A stretch of DNA of 64,000 bases from Pseudocercospora fijiensis CIRAD86 (GCF_000340215.1 NW_006921532.1:62001-126000); one strand, 5' to 3'. Numbered from the stretch's first letter, positions 44,670-57,830 are shown. Notes: generated from the letters alone by a model not told the origin. Program-made: numbers and translations.

Positions 44670-46763
44670 TTACGATCGGATAGTGCCTACCGGACCGATA
44701 ACGGGCGTAAGTAAGCTACGACCGGAGGAGTTAAGTAGGACACATCTAGTACTAGTAGCATTAATTGTACGGGTATGTCTTAGTACCTACGCTAAGCCCT
44801 CTAAGAACTGCCTACTAGTATAAAGAACCTACCGAGTTGCCTATATTAGAAACACTATTTCGTCTACGCTTTAGATTGTATCCCTTACCGGGTCCTCCTC
44901 CTAATCCTTAATATCGAAATCGGGCTGTCCTTCTAGGATAGACTCTACCTCGTTACTAAGATAACTAGACTCGGTTAGTATAAGTATAAGGGGTCGGTAG
45001 GATCGAGTATTACCCTTAGAAGCGCTAAATTGTTTCGGGTATACCCTTTTTCTAGGGAAGGAGGCCTTTATAGTATTACGCCCGTGTTCCTATTTTAAGT
45101 TTCCTATCGTTACGAGGCTGTTCCGCCCTAATTATGCTACGCGTACGAAGGTACGGTAGCAACGATATTAGGTTTAGATGTCGTTTTAAGCTATTAAAGA
45201 GGTAACAATCTTCTAGTGTCTTAACGGCGATTGTTAGTCGTTGCTAGTCGTTACTATACAGTCTTTCGTTGTATAAATGCGGATTGCGCTAAATATATAG
45301 GAGAATATCCTATATACGGTGTAGGTAAGCCGCTATAAGGAAGTAACATCCGTAGATTAGAGAGTCTTAAGTCGTATCGACTATATATACCGTTCTAGGC
45401 GCCTGAATGCTATTGTAATGCATGTTAGCGTTAGTTGCCCGCTAATATTACTAGTCTATAGTACGTATAGTAGACTTCTAGGCTATATAGGTATATATAC
45501 CCTACCGTACGTATAGCGTAACCCCCGCGGGCCTTATTCCGCAAACATTGCCCGAACAAGGTCATTTTTCCTACGTAGTACTAGCTAGTTCTTTTCTCCT
45601 TCGACGCCTATAATAAGGGTACTATAGCCTATTAAATCAATGTAATCCGGTAAGGTTATATCCTTCGTCGTTATAACCTAGAACTACCTTAGGGGAGGTA
45701 TTTTACGGCAATATTGCTAGTACGTCTTATCTTAGTAATTCTTTAGGTCGTTTCGCACTCTTTCTACTAAGTTAAAGTCGTCTATCTCCGTAGGAAAATA
45801 CCTATCGAAGTCGGGTCGAAGCTTAGAGCTTCCTAAGTTAAGAACGTTAGTATATTAACGGGATGCCTGTTTAGATTAGGCAAAGAACCCTCGAATGACT
45901 AATAGCGTGCACCTCTATATACTATTGCCCTCGTTCTTAACGTTAACGGCCTCGGGAAGATAGATACTAATAGTATCGTTGAATTTATCGAGTCGGTCGA
46001 GTATTTAGTTAATTATATACCTAATCTAAGGCAGAAAGTGGGCGGTTTGATCGTTAGGCTAATCAAGGTTATAGCAACGCTTTGCTATCCGATATGCTCG
46101 AGGCGCGGCGTAGATAAGCTTAAACTCTTCGTCTAACTATCGCCGTAGTTGTTACTTGTCGCGTAGGAATAAGAGATCCGGCTTTATACGGGTAGACATA
46201 AGCTCGTAGATTCTACGTAACAGTTATAGACGCTTCTTAAGGTGTTCCGCTACGGTGTTAATATAGTCTTCCGTAGTAGTAATAGGGCGTACCGTATCGT
46301 ATATATTATTCCGTACTACAAGATCGCGGTATAATAAAGTATATTCTAGTATGTCTATTGTACGCTTTCCCTTAGTGATCTAGGGCATAGGACAAGGTAT
46401 TATATCGCTTATATCGTTAGTATCGATAGTGCTAAACTTGACTTTCTTCCGTAGAGGGTACTAGGAAGGAAAAGCGGCAGTTTTTAGATCTAGGCGTCTA
46501 GGCGTTACGAGACTATAGTCGATACTAGTCGATACTATTACAGACGGCGGGTACTGCCTAGTAGGTATTGTCTCGACCTAATACTAAATGCGTTAAGGAT
46601 CGGGGCTAATAATTGCGTAAGAAAGGTAGAGGCGATTAGGCGATCTTTCTACTTCGAGCTCGGAATCGCTCGTTATAGAGATAGCGGAACTAGGTATCGA
46701 ATTAGCTTCGTTATATTTATCCTCAAAATAGACGCGTCTTCGTGCTCTAGAGGCGGAAGCTAT
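44670..46763 (-). pseudogene. Unidentified 697-codon ORF, frame preserved throughout
   Basis: From an ATA (RIP-changed ATG) at 46763 (then ASASRARRRVYFEDKYNEAN) the minus-strand frame reaches TAA 44670 without any frameshift; all internal stops are TAG/TAA. The N-terminal 150 residues are Ser/Pro-rich and look disordered. Then come KGKRTIDILEYTLLYRDLVV, TVAEHLKKRL, RRIYELMSTRIKPDLLFLRD, ILDRLDKFNDTISIYLPEAV, ITLPDYIDLIGYSTLIIGVE and, toward the end, LTESSYLSNEVESILEGQPD. The regular alternation of hydrophobic residues suggests a folded, soluble protein. No motif or family is recognised. The ORF is bordered by P2 at its 3' side. Confidence 0.6.
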
Positions 46764-47172
46764 AACAGCGGTAGCGGGTAGCTATAGTAGTATAAGAGGG
46801 AAGGAAGGCGCGCTTCCTAAAACGCGGTAAGGTATATTTTAGCTATTCCTAGGCTGCCTACAGCGCGCGACCTGTCGCATTCGGGTTTGCCTAGTGCTCG
46901 ACGTATAAAACTTAATTAAGTATAGGGTACTTCCGACCCCTATATTTTCTAGCTAATAGTCTTAACCTATTCGTAAAGCAGGGCGAACAAGGGCAACATA
47001 TATTCTTTATTAGATGCTTAGTATTAGTCTATAAGAATCGCGCTCTATTAGGGTTTCAAAATAAAAGTAGTTCGTATCTACGTTAGAACTCTAATGCAAA
47101 CTAGATTCGGATTAGATATAAACTCGGTAGACTACGATTAATAAGTATAGTATAATCTCTAAATTCTATTCT

Positions 47173-47583
47173 AGCTATAGTTGTTAATTGTTAATTCCTA
47201 TAATTATAAAATCACTTACAATTACAGTAATTGTAGTTGTGATTACTAAGATTCTAATTGTAACTATAATTACACAATCGCTACTAAAGAGCGAAGAAGA
47301 TGCCGCTAGCCTACCGTTAGCGTTTCTTCTCGAAAGATGTATATAGACTAGCGTAGAGCTCAATCCTAGATGCTAAGAAGGAACCTATTATACCTTTTAG
47401 CCTATCTTTCAGCCTTATTGTCCTTAAGTCTATAAGGTGGGTCCAGATTTCTGCTATCTCGGCCTAGAACAACCCATTCCGGGGCATAGTGATTATATAA
47501 TTATAATTTGTAATTAATTACTTACAATTAGTTATAATTGTAATAATAAGCTAGTAATTGTAATTAATTAACAATTAACAGCT
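47173..47583. mobile_element. MITE N2 (same family as N1)
   Basis: About 411 bp. The left end agctatagttgttaattg and right end caattaacagct are inverted copies sharing GTTAATTGTTAATT. The interior near both ends is rich in acaattacagtaattgtag-like motifs, as in N1 at 12648. No ORF. Confidence 0.75.
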
Positions 47584-47877
47584 ACGATTCTAGCAGGGAC
47601 TACGGCGTAATAGAGAGTGCTTTTTTTGCGTTAGTAGCAGACTTAGTATACTAATGTCTTCGTATAGGGGCATATATTTACACTTACTAGGCCTATACCA
47701 CCTACGGGTAGGAGATACCGGGTTAGGGCCGGCGATTTTATATGCAATTCTATTGTAATATAGTACAATAGATACTACTCGATGCGCGTAGGACCCTATA
47801 AAGCTCTTTATTAGAGCACTAATCCGTTATTAATAGAGAACCTATAGAGCCCTAGTATACACACAGCTATATATAAT

Positions 47878-49077
47878 TTACAGATCCTCTACCGAAGCCT
47901 ATAGTTCTTAGGCTAATAGCCGACCCTAGTTTCGACCGGAAGCTAAGATAAGGCGGTTATAAAGCTGAATATATAGCTTCTTAAATGCTAAGGCGGATTG
48001 GCAGCGATTAGATATACCGGAGTTCGAAGTCGCCTCTAGCTAATCCGAGAATTGAGACTCGCGATTAAGCAAGACAAACGCTAAGATAGTAGCTTCTAGG
48101 CATAGTAGATAAACGTTAATTCGGCTAAATAACGCTAACACCTCCGGTATAGTATAGCCCGCCGGAAAAAAGCTAAGTAAGATCTAAGCGATAATTGAAG
48201 GCTTAGATAGTAGGATTCTAAATGTAATGTCTTAACCGCTCTCGTCGCGGAATATATAAGCGAGATCCGCGAATAATATAGAGGGGAACCTAGGTTACGT
48301 CTAAGGTTAGACGGCTAGTACGCTAATGTCCGTCGTCTCGCTTATCGAAAGGCTTTGCATTATATCCTCGGCTACAGAGCTAAGTATAGCACGCCGTAGT
48401 TCCTATATCGGGGGAAGAAGCACTTCCTAGATATTAGAGATTTAGATCTCTTCTCGAACGTCTAGACCGCTAATATATCGTATATTAATCTAGGCATCGA
48501 ATAGTATACTAGGTTTTTAATATAGTAGCCTTCTAGTATAAATAATAGGGCGCGCCGATATGTGCGGCCTCGGGGCTGTCTCTAGTTGTAAACTAAACTC
48601 GCTTCGGTCCTTCGATAGGGGAGATCCTTCTATTAAGACGCTTCTACCTAAAGCGTACGAACGAAGCCGGGATGCGAGGTAGATCTCGTCTATAAAGACG
48701 TATATATTCTCTACCCTACTAGGCAATATAGGACCTAGTTCCCTCGTTACCTACTAGCTAGGCACAATGTGTGATCTTTGAAATGCGGCTGTAATAGTCC
48801 CCTAAGGAATAATAACGACCTCGATTTTCTTTTCGGCTAGACATTTATCGACATTATTAAGGGCAATCCTCTTGCTCTTACGGTTAATAGAAACCTATTC
48901 CTTCCGCTAACGCTAATATAATAAGGTATGCGAACCGCTAACGAGGTGTAGCGTAGGATTAGTCGCCGGATATGTTATATAGGTCTCGAAGAGATATAAT
49001 GCCGTGCCGTAACGTCTAAAGCCGTATAGAGGGGCGGGCGGGTTTCTAAGGGCGGTAAGTGCGGCGGCGCGAAGCAT
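47878..49077 (-). pseudogene. Unidentified 399-codon ORF, frame preserved throughout
   Basis: An intact ATG at 49077 (MLRAAALTALRNPPAPLYGF, then RRYGTALYLFETYIT) starts a minus-strand frame that reaches TAA 47878 in phase; inside there are only TAG/TAA. The start looks like an amphipathic, Arg-containing presequence and could be mitochondrial. Readable parts: HLVSGSHTLLY, INRKSKRIALNNVDKCLAEK followed by KIEVVIIP, VENIYVFIDEIYLASRLRSY, RSVLIEGSPLSKDRSEFSLQ, SYFRDESG-like segments and FFPAGYTIPEVLALFSRINV. The interval 48726-48517 is open. Family unknown. Clean ends and intact phase make this one of the best candidates for reconstructing an ancestral gene by comparison with living orthologs. 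Confidence 0.6.
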
Positions 49078-49330
49078 ATCTTAATCGGCCTTCGTGTTAC
49101 CTATCGGGAGACGCTACGTACGTCGGAATAGGTAACTTAAGTAATACCGCCTTAGTAGTTCGGCTTGTTTTTACCTAGAGGTTATATAAGAAAGGGGCTA
49201 TACGAGAACGGACTATTTAGGAACTACCTCTACCTAGCCCCTCCGTAGATGCCTTAGGTTAGCTAAGCTAAAGCTCTACCCTACGTAAGGATCTACCTCT
49301 ATTTAGGCGCCCCGCTTTGTAGGCCTACAT

Positions 49331-49400
49331 ACCTTCTGCCTTCTATACTGCCTTATATCTTCTATATTCTATCTTCTACCTTCTATCTTCTACCTTCTAT
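49331..49400. repeat. Pyrimidine microsatellite-like run
   Basis: Repeated ccttctat / tcttctac units for about 70 bp. No coding meaning. Confidence 0.6.
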
Positions 49401-50035
49401 ACGTAATCGTTTAGTTTCTCAATCGTTTTTATATTATCCTCCGCTAAGTATAGGAGATATATCTAGTAAGCGGTCTATTAAGCCTATAGCGAAGAATTAG
49501 TAGGAGTGTTTGTAATTAGGTATCGGCAAGTTCGGAAGGGAGCCCTACCTTGTGAATCTATTACATATACCCGGTCGCAGTTATATATTAATTGATTGTA
49601 CCTACAAGCCTAATAGGAGGTAGGGTATTCCATCCTACGAGCGGCCGCTTCGTAATGCCTAGATTGCTAGCCTAGCAATCTGCGGCACATTTTTCTAATA
49701 ACGACGCAAGATAGCCCTAGCGCGCAAGGTAACAGGTCTAAACCGTCTCCGTTTCAGCCCCTTCCTAGTTAAACGCAAGTAGCAGAGGCAGGTATAATAC
49801 GCACCTTCTACTATTAGACCTTTAACTAGTGCTGCCTGCTTGCTGCTCCTTGCGTTAGCAAGGGTCTAAGGACTAAAGTTAACTAATGTAAGTAGAAGAC
49901 CTTATGGTTTTTAGTAGTAATACAACTAGCCGAAGACAATTCCTTATATTTGAAATTTCTACCTACTAAGGAAGTTAAGTTAAGCTAAGCTAAGCTAATA
50001 GTTAATACCAGTTAGCATGCAAACTAGCTTGTATA
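49401..50035. other. No feature resolved
   Basis: Partly less mutated sequence (for example gcagaggcaggtataatacg). It ends in a short (aagct) run, gttaagttaagctaagctaa. No convincing frame on either strand. Confidence 0.35.
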
Positions 50036-50420
50036 TAACAAGATAATTATGTTATATATAAAGTTAAAATCTTAGATCCTAGTTAAGTACTACGATGTTC
50101 GATTTCCGAAGTTTTAAAGAGGTAACGTTTTTAACATCTAGAATATAGCGGTTACTTTGTGCGGTTCTTCGATATTCTAAAATTACCGTACGTTTTCAAT
50201 ATAATATAAATTCGGAAAATCGATTTTTCCTAGAGTAATTAGATAGAACTATTTTGAAACCTACGTACATTAATCCTTTATAATTTTGAATGCCGCAGTC
50301 TTTGCTCGAGACAATCTAAAGAGTTTAGTAACCTTACTATCGCTAAGATTTACCCTAAGAGATGCTAATACTAGAAATTTAATTGGCTCCCTCGGTACGG
50401 CCTATACCGACCGAATTATA
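50036..50420 (-). repeat. Dispersed repeat R1, copy B (inverted)
   Basis: The reverse complement matches copy A at 40230-40635 over most of its length, with conserved blocks cttagggtaaatcttagcga, gtaaggtt, tttatattatatt and cacaaagtaac. Divergence between the copies exceeds what RIP transitions alone would give, so they are old. Confidence 0.65.
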
Positions 50421-51760
50421 TACCTAGCGTACAGGCTAGCAAGTTAGGCTAAGCTAGGATAGGTTAGACTACTTAGCAAGCTATAGAAGCTAGCCCTCCT
50501 CGAGGCAAGTCTACCCTCTTTCTACTGCGATAGTAATAACATACTAAGAATGACTAATGACGTAAAGTTGCTGTCTGTACTATTATTTTAGGCTGTAGGT
50601 TAAGGCTTCCTCGGCGTTTTTGCTTTTACGAGTAGCGACAGAGGTAATATACCTAGTCTAGTATATCGCTTCGACCGAGTTAAAAGGATAGCCGGTTATA
50701 CCGGTACGATCTCTATACTACTTACCGTACGTACCGTTAGTATTAAGGGATTAGGGTTAGAAGGCATATTGTCCGTAAACATACTAGCAAATTAATAGGT
50801 CTACCGCCTAGAGCACTAACTATATAGTAGTAAAGATAGGAAAGCTCTCGCTAAAAGTGTATTAGATATTAGGCTAGCTTAGGTTATAATAGACGACAGT
50901 CGCCGTCCTACTCGCTTACGTAGCGCTAGTCGATCCGAAGAGTAGGCTTAGTAGCTATAGTCTCGCTAGGACGGTCCTGTCTAAGACTAATCTACTCTAG
51001 GGAGAGTCCGAAACGTATACTATAGTCGGCCGTACGACGTAGATAGTAGCGAGAACCGTTAACCGACCCGAGTTTGCTACCCTTATAATAAATGAATAGG
51101 TAGCGTATAGTATGTAACAGAATAAACTAGGTTAGAGCCTCTCTTAGTCTACTAGCAGATAGTATATATCTATAAACATAGTCGTTTAATATAGTTCACC
51201 CTTAATACTATAAAAGCTGCTATAATTAATTCACAGTTTCTTCGGCCTTACGGTTAAGCTCGTTTATAAAATATATACGATTAGGTTGTCTATCCCTAGA
51301 GTAACGGTTACATCCGTATTACTCGGCTTGTCTACTTTTTCGTATATAAGGGCGACTACCCGGCCCTATTCGATACTAGCAGCTAAATATGCGCTATTCT
51401 ATATTAAAGCAGGTAAAGTAAGTCTAACACGATCGGGACTAGGATAAAAGCACGTAAGATTGATCTAAAGTCTTTTATAAGTATAATGTAGCGCCCTATT
51501 ACGGGCCCGATACTAGTATATACAAATAGGTAAGTAGTCGCGGCACTTGTTGCATCTTCCTATATATCCGCTATTAAGTCCGCTTAAGTCCGCTATATGC
51601 AATTGCTTAGCCGCCGCTCCCTTCGCTCTTACTAAAGATTCGAAACGCCCTTTAGGTATTGCGAGGCGTCTACTAGTTAGTATGCTTCGCTATTTGGCCG
51701 TCCGTACTATCTACTAATACAGGTTCCTCTATAACTACCGCGTGTCTTTACCTCGGTAGT
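50421..51760. other. No gene resolved
   Basis: RIP-mutated sequence. A partial P1-like core (tcgctaggacggtcct) occurs at 50963 and a short ttagggttag at 50750. No frame could be followed. Confidence 0.35.
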
Positions 51761-51765
51761 TTGTT

Positions 51766-52492
51766 AAACACTATACTATACCGATCCCGAGTTCTTAAGT
51801 CCTTCGCTAAGTATAACTCTAATTCGGGACACGTCTAAGGTTGTCCCGTTTTTGTCCTCGAAGTCTTAAAGTTTAGTAAATACTATGCTCTTAGTACGGT
51901 AAAAAGCCTAGTAGTCCGGCTATATGCTATAATATTGCATCTCAAATATACTGCCCGGTTTAATCTTATTCCCTATCCGGTTTAACTATCGTACTAGACT
52001 ACCGATATAGTAGTTACGAAACCTGTAATTAAACTTAAGGTAGATAAGGAAGACCTTTCGAGATAATATCGATCCTATTCTCTTAACGATATTATCTTCG
52101 AGGGAGTTGAAATAGGTAATAAGATTACTAAAGTTAAAGTTTAGAACCTTAGTCTCGGTAATTGGTGCTTTAGTAATAGCAAGGCTAAGATACTCTTTAC
52201 GAACTTGCCGGTTAACCTTAATAAGTCCCGAGCGCGAGCTAATAGGGAAAATCTCGGTAGTGTTTACGGAGACCTTACCTATCCGGCGTAATAGGCGGAC
52301 CGACTCGTAGTTAATTATATCGTACTTATAGATCTCGTTTCGCAATTCCGCTAGTAGATTTAAGAATAGCGACGCGTTCTATAGATTTTGATCGCATACG
52401 CTAGTATTATTAGTGCTATATCTTGCCGGCGCTTATTAAGTGTCCTTCGGCGTATTCTTATTCTTTAGCGGGAGCTTTTTCTTAGACGACAT
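51766..52492 (-). pseudogene. Fungal F-box/2EXR-like protein remnant
   Basis: The minus-strand ATG at 52492 is intact and in frame: MSSKKKLPLKNKNTPKDT, a basic leader, then NASLFLNLLAELRNEIYKYD. The pattern LxxELRNxIYxY is the hallmark of the many fungal proteins with a 2EXR or F-box-like N-terminus. It continues VRLLRRIGKVSVNTTEIFPI, LIKVNRQVRKEYLSLAI (this family typically has a conserved R..R.E segment here) and KVLNFNFSNLITYFNSLED. 119 codons (52345-51986) are open, the longest uninterrupted coding stretch outside the low-complexity repeats. It ends near 51766 after about 240 codons. Few stops indicate lighter RIP damage. The role is unknown even for intact family members. Confidence 0.65.
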
Positions 52493-53645
52493 CGGCTAGC
52501 GCTTAGATAGCTGCAATGTTAAACCTGCTAGTAGAGTGCGCCTACGCGGTATCGTATACGCTATAGAAGGATCTAGGGCCCTCTTTAAAGGCGCTATTAT
52601 AATATTGGTTTAGCGAAGGTAAGCCGCCGTATAACCTAATAAAACTCTATAACTCGGACTTGTAGTAGGCGGAGCTAGCGGAAGATTCGACGTAGACGTT
52701 AATCGTAGTAGTTGCAACAATACGCCGCTAAGTGCTTGTTATTATACAGATGTAGAATTGAAAGCGAAGCGCGTTACGTCGGTAGTGCGGTCTAAGTTTC
52801 CGTAAGTCGCCGATAGTAACGAGACGCGATCGCTAGCTAGCGGGGTTCCGAAAGCCTATATCTAATTAGAGCTTGTTATATGTTGTGCTACGCTAGAGCC
52901 TTCGATTGCTTAGCCTAAGGCACTTACTAAGCTTCCGAATAGAGACAGCCTTTCGCGCCGAGGGTGGCCTATAGTTGTTATAATAATATGTACCTATAGG
53001 CGGCTCCGCGTACCCCTAAAGTACGAGCGTAGCTTCCGCCTTATATACCCTTATATATAGCCGTATTAGCGAGGCACTCTTAGTCGCTATAGGTCGCTCG
53101 TCGTCGCAGGTCGCTAGTCTAGGTCGTTATAGGTCGCTTGTTATCGTAGTTCTATCTTCGTCGTCGTAGCGGTTCTTCGTCGTAGCGGTAATAGCGATTT
53201 GCCTTAGGCTGTCTTTCTCGGGGGCCGAGTTTGTCCGTCCTACTAGTTCGTATAGGATGCAGCTAATTAGAGCTTTAGCTTTCTAAAATCCGGGGAATTA
53301 CGTCGTGATTTCTTAGGCGATTTAGCTACTATAGTACCCTAGTTATTATAAGGCGAGCTTCGCTCGTAGCTAAACATCGATAGTAGGGCACCTCTACTAG
53401 TTTCTAAACCCGAGCTGCATCGTACTATTATTACTATTATTTATGCCGGGTTAGCGATAGGGCAATTTCGATAGTATTAAAGAAGTGCCCTATTGTTTCG
53501 AAGCTACTCCCGATACAAACTACACTTCTACTAAGTAAGCATCGCTATTATAGAGTCGGACTACCCTAATATCTTCTATATTCGCATTTCTAGGTAGAAA
53601 CGGCACCGACGGCAAAAAACCCCTTCTAAGCTACTTCTATACATC
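52493..53645. other. No gene resolved; short (ggtcgct) repeats
   Basis: RIP-mutated sequence. Around 53085-53190 the unit aggtcgct(a/c)gt recurs several times next to tcgtcgtagcggt repeats. No frame could be followed. It borders the assembly gap. Confidence 0.4.
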
Positions 53646-53923
53646 NNNNNNNNNNNNNNNNNNNNNNNNNNNNNNNNNNNNNNNNNNNNNNNNNNNNNNN
53701 NNNNNNNNNNNNNNNNNNNNNNNNNNNNNNNNNNNNNNNNNNNNNNNNNNNNNNNNNNNNNNNNNNNNNNNNNNNNNNNNNNNNNNNNNNNNNNNNNNNN
53801 NNNNNNNNNNNNNNNNNNNNNNNNNNNNNNNNNNNNNNNNNNNNNNNNNNNNNNNNNNNNNNNNNNNNNNNNNNNNNNNNNNNNNNNNNNNNNNNNNNNN
53901 NNNNNNNNNNNNNNNNNNNNNNN
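53646..53923. other. Assembly gap (278 N)
   Basis: Run of N. The sequence on the two sides cannot be joined into one frame. Confidence 1.
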
Positions 53924-54899
53924 AGTATAGCGCTAGTCCCGGCGTAGTAGTATCTCTAGGTGCTAAACTATAGACTAGAGGCTAGGGCATATGTTGCGGT
54001 GTATCTATAGTGCTAGATTAGATCTTATACTAGTAGATGTACTACCGCTATGCCGCTTATATAGTAGGAAAGAAGAGGATCTCAACTCTACGTAGGCCGA
54101 GAGATTTGTCGATAGAGTAGTTAGGTAGCTATTAGTAGAAGCTAGGCAGGTAGAGCCTATAGTAGTAATAGTCGAGCTAGACCGAGAAGATAGGGGATTA
54201 GAAACAGCGTAGGGAGCTCTATCGTAAGAAATCGAGTTAAGGTCGTTATTAGATTGATATACTGCTACTAGCGTTAGCTTCGCCGCGCTCTAGAAGGGAT
54301 CGAGTTAATAACGAACTCGGAGCGCGTCTAAAACTTTCGGTAGTAACTAGTTGTCTTTAGTAGTAGCTAGTGTCTTAGGGTCTACTATTCTCTACTAATA
54401 GGATTGAGTTATATACTACCTTATAAGTAGCGCTTAGTCCTAGGGCCGATAGTATACGGGACGCGGATATTAAGAGGTCGGTCTTTTCTCTCCCTAGCTC
54501 TAGGATATCGAGCTCTAGGACATCGTCTAAATCTTCTTACGTACTCGAACTCCTCGTAACCGGGCTAGGGCTAAGACCGTCTTCACCGCCTACTAGCTGC
54601 TAAGTACTCGGGTCCGCGTAACACTCGGGCTTTCCTAGCACTAATAAGTAAAGTGTACCGCTATAATAATCTTTCGGCGCAGATAAGGACCCCGCCTATA
54701 GAGTATAATAAAACTTAATATAACGGGTTAGCTCCTCTATATTAGCAACCTTTACGCTACAAAGTACACAATAGAAAGCGCTTATACTACTATATATCCG
54801 AGAGTAATGTCTTATTAGACTGCAACTCTTCGTAAAGCTCTTTTAATATAAGGGACATATAGGTATAGATAGCTTATATCTAATTCGAACGTATTAAAC

Positions 54900-57340
54900 G
54901 AGCCCGCGGAAGGACAAAAATAAGGCGGTATAGGACGGACACTTCTAGTAGCTTGCTAGCGGATAGGCTAGACGCACGTAAATAGCTAGGATATATTAAT
55001 TTGCGAAGGGACGTATATACAAGGTATACGTAATAGTACTCGTAATATCTTAGTCGGGAGGGTGTCGATCTAGTAGGAGTAGGGTCCTCGTCGTCGTATA
55101 GTCTATACTAGGTACGACGGTAGATAGATTAATGTCGCACTCGCTACCGAGCTAGGGCGGTAACGAGTCTCCTATACTATCGTTGCTAATCGAGCTTTCC
55201 TACGAATTCTCCTCGAATATAGTAAGTAGATAAGTCGAACTCCTAGCTTCGTTAATATCCTCGGAAGAATTAGATGCGATAATACTATAAAGATTTAACG
55301 CTAAGGAGACTGCATTCTCTAGATAACGAATATATGTCTCGGGGACGTTATCGCTAGCTATACGCAAAGGAGAGTGCCGGGGATTGCGGTTATAGGCGCA
55401 AGGGCTTCTATAATCGGATTCGATATAACTACTACTTTAGGGGTAGCTTTTTATAGATAGACAAGCCTCCTACGCGTAGCGGAGAGAGCGGTCGATTTAG
55501 AAGGTAACGTAACGTAGCTTTTTAGATCTACCGACGCGCGTAGGGACCTTCTAGCGAGGGCTATTCCTAGCTTTACGGTCGTACGTAAGCGGTAGAGATA
55601 AAGGCTTTAAAATTAAGTAGCGCCGGGGCACTAACGAAGCACCCTTTAAGCAGCTTCGCGACTAATCTATATAGCGAAACGAGTAGTTGAATACGGATCC
55701 GTCTGCGTCCGAGTAACCCTCGCTAGGCTCTAGGGATAACAAAGAGGGCGTAGATGCTTATACTTAAAGTCCGCGTATCTCGTCGTCTAAGCTAGCAAGC
55801 CCTAAGGCAGGATCGTTTAGCTTAGCTAACTTCTGCTAATGTTTTTCGCTAGATAGAGGGCTTTTATTATCTCTATGTTCCGAGGAATCGTATTAAAGGG
55901 ATCGAGGTAATCGAGAGGATAGAGGTATTCCCGAATTAAGGCGTTAACAACTAGTTCGAAGTATAGGGCTAGTAGGGCTAGTCCGCTACTAGGGAAAATT
56001 CGCTAAACTAGAGATAGGAGGGTTATTAATAGCTGTCTATCCGGTCTTGTTAGTAGTAGCTATAGCTCTTCTCGAGAGCGAGGGAGATAGTATATGTTTT
56101 AATTCGAGTAGCGGATAGTGCTTATCTTATAGTATCTTAGTCCCTACTCGACTATTAGAATATATAATATATAGTACTCGATAGCGAAAACGCGATTAAA
56201 CCCTAACCTACCTAGCTATAATTTCCCGTCTACCCGCATGCTTTAAAAACTAGCTACTTATCTAATATTAAGGTAGCGCCTCCTTCGAATAAGATATCGC
56301 ATCTCGGGAGTCTAGAGTTAACATTGCATTAGTTCTTAGCGCCTTAGGTCGTTCGAAAGGGAAAATGTTTATATTAGAGCTACGCTTATATATAGGTTTT
56401 AATATAATGTTAGGTACGGCGACAATAGTGCCTTCGCTTGCCTCGATTAAGTTTATAGATATAGCAAGCATTATCCCTACAAGTTAGATAACCGAATCGA
56501 GCAGTTATCGCGTTATTAGCGTTTCTAGCTATACCCCTTTTCGAACTTTTCTACCTCGTATCGAATGTCCTTAATAGAACGCCGGGGGTACGTACTGCGC
56601 TATATGCCCGTCTAGTAACGTAGAGGATACGGCCCTATAGAGGCTGTAAGTAATTCTGCTATTGCGGACATCCCGGGATAGGCGATATATATATTTACCT
56701 CGCTATAGTATTAAATAACGTCGGTATAGAGTTGCTATGTAGCTAATCCCGGCTTATTATATCGAGCTAGGTATTCTATTAATATAATTCGTAGCTAAAC
56801 GCGCACTATTACTAAGACGCCTAGTAAATCTCTATAAGCTAGTCGAACTCCTTAAGCGATACGAGAGCATCTTAAAACATAGAAATCGCCGGGTGCTTGT
56901 CCTTTAAGGTGCTTAGAACCTCTTGTGCCCCTAATAGGGCGATAGCGGTCTCGAAAACTCTAACGCGCTCCTCGCGAAATACTGTCTTTAATGTTAGCTG
57001 TCGACCCCCTCCTCCCTAATATTATATAATTAGTGTCTATACCTAACTTAACGCGGCTAATAGTATATATTATCGCTATATAGTAGTCCTGCTCTTAACC
57101 CGGTAGAACTAAATAGTAGGTAAGGAGATAGAGGATGCTATTAGGGCTACTACTCCCGGTTTGCTTAAAGGCCTAATCGAGCTACTTCGGGCTTAGGTAG
57201 GTGTCCGGCATAGATGCCGGTACTAAGCTCGCGCTAGCGGCCTTCTGCCTATTAGCGTTAACCTACTTTGCGTTATAAGATAACATAGCGAAGTAGGCTT
57301 AAGGCTATCGTATCAGTCTAGATAATAGTAGCTAGATACT
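54900..57340 (-). pseudogene. Unidentified large minus-strand ORF remnant
   Basis: Minus-strand coding-like sequence with several frame changes. 56471-56268 is open (MLAISINLIEASEGTIVAVP, then RTNAMLTLDSRDAISYSKEA). After a shift follow GFNRVFAIEYYI, SREELxLLLTRPDR, SSGLALLALYFELVVNALIR and EYLYPLDYLDPFNTIPRN. Toward 54.9 kb it becomes Thr/Arg/Ser-rich. The intergenic module with P1 and P2 stands upstream (57423-58030). Family unknown; it may be a diverged relative of the two genes further right, since all share this type of upstream module, but protein similarity was not established. Confidence 0.4.
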
Positions 57341-57687
57341 CGTACTAGTTAGAAATTTTCTAGGCTTAGCTATAGAGTAGCCGACGTATGCAAAGCCTAG
57401 TTTAAAGCGAAGATTCGGACTATTGTTTGTTTGTTTACTAATGTCCGAGCTCGTGCGGGTCCTCTACGGACGCTAACCGTATCGCGCTACCCGCTAAGGG
57501 CGCGATATATACGCGGGAAGATTTAAACGACTCCTATAGCTCTATTAACTAGAGATATAATGCTCGGTCGACATTACTACGAGTTATTTATACGACACAT
57601 CTCCGTACAAATTGTAGTACTTTTTATTTCCTATATAATTGCTACGGTTAACGGTACGATCCGATAGGGGTCTGCGGGACTTCCCGC

Positions 57688-57714
57688 CTTTCGCTAGGGC
57701 GGTCCTACGGAAAT
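57688..57714. promoter_or_regulatory. Palindrome P1, copy 4
   Basis: CTTTCGCTAGGGC followed by GGTCCTACGGAAAT, preceded by cgggacttcccgc. The inverted symmetry is weaker than in copy 1 but the core is clear. P2 starts exactly 143 bp later. Confidence 0.7.
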
Positions 57715-57830
57715 CAAGTATATAGATACGGCTAGAATAGCAACGATAAGACAACACGGGTCTTTATTATAATTTAGGAGCAGGTATAGCCTATGCTATA
57801 TATAGCACCGCTCGCCGTAGAATCATAGCC

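Noticed and set aside
53085..53190. Possible CRISPR-like array of ggtcgct repeats
   Set aside because: Units are very short, irregular and without spacers of constant length; the genome is fungal. It is simple-sequence repetition.
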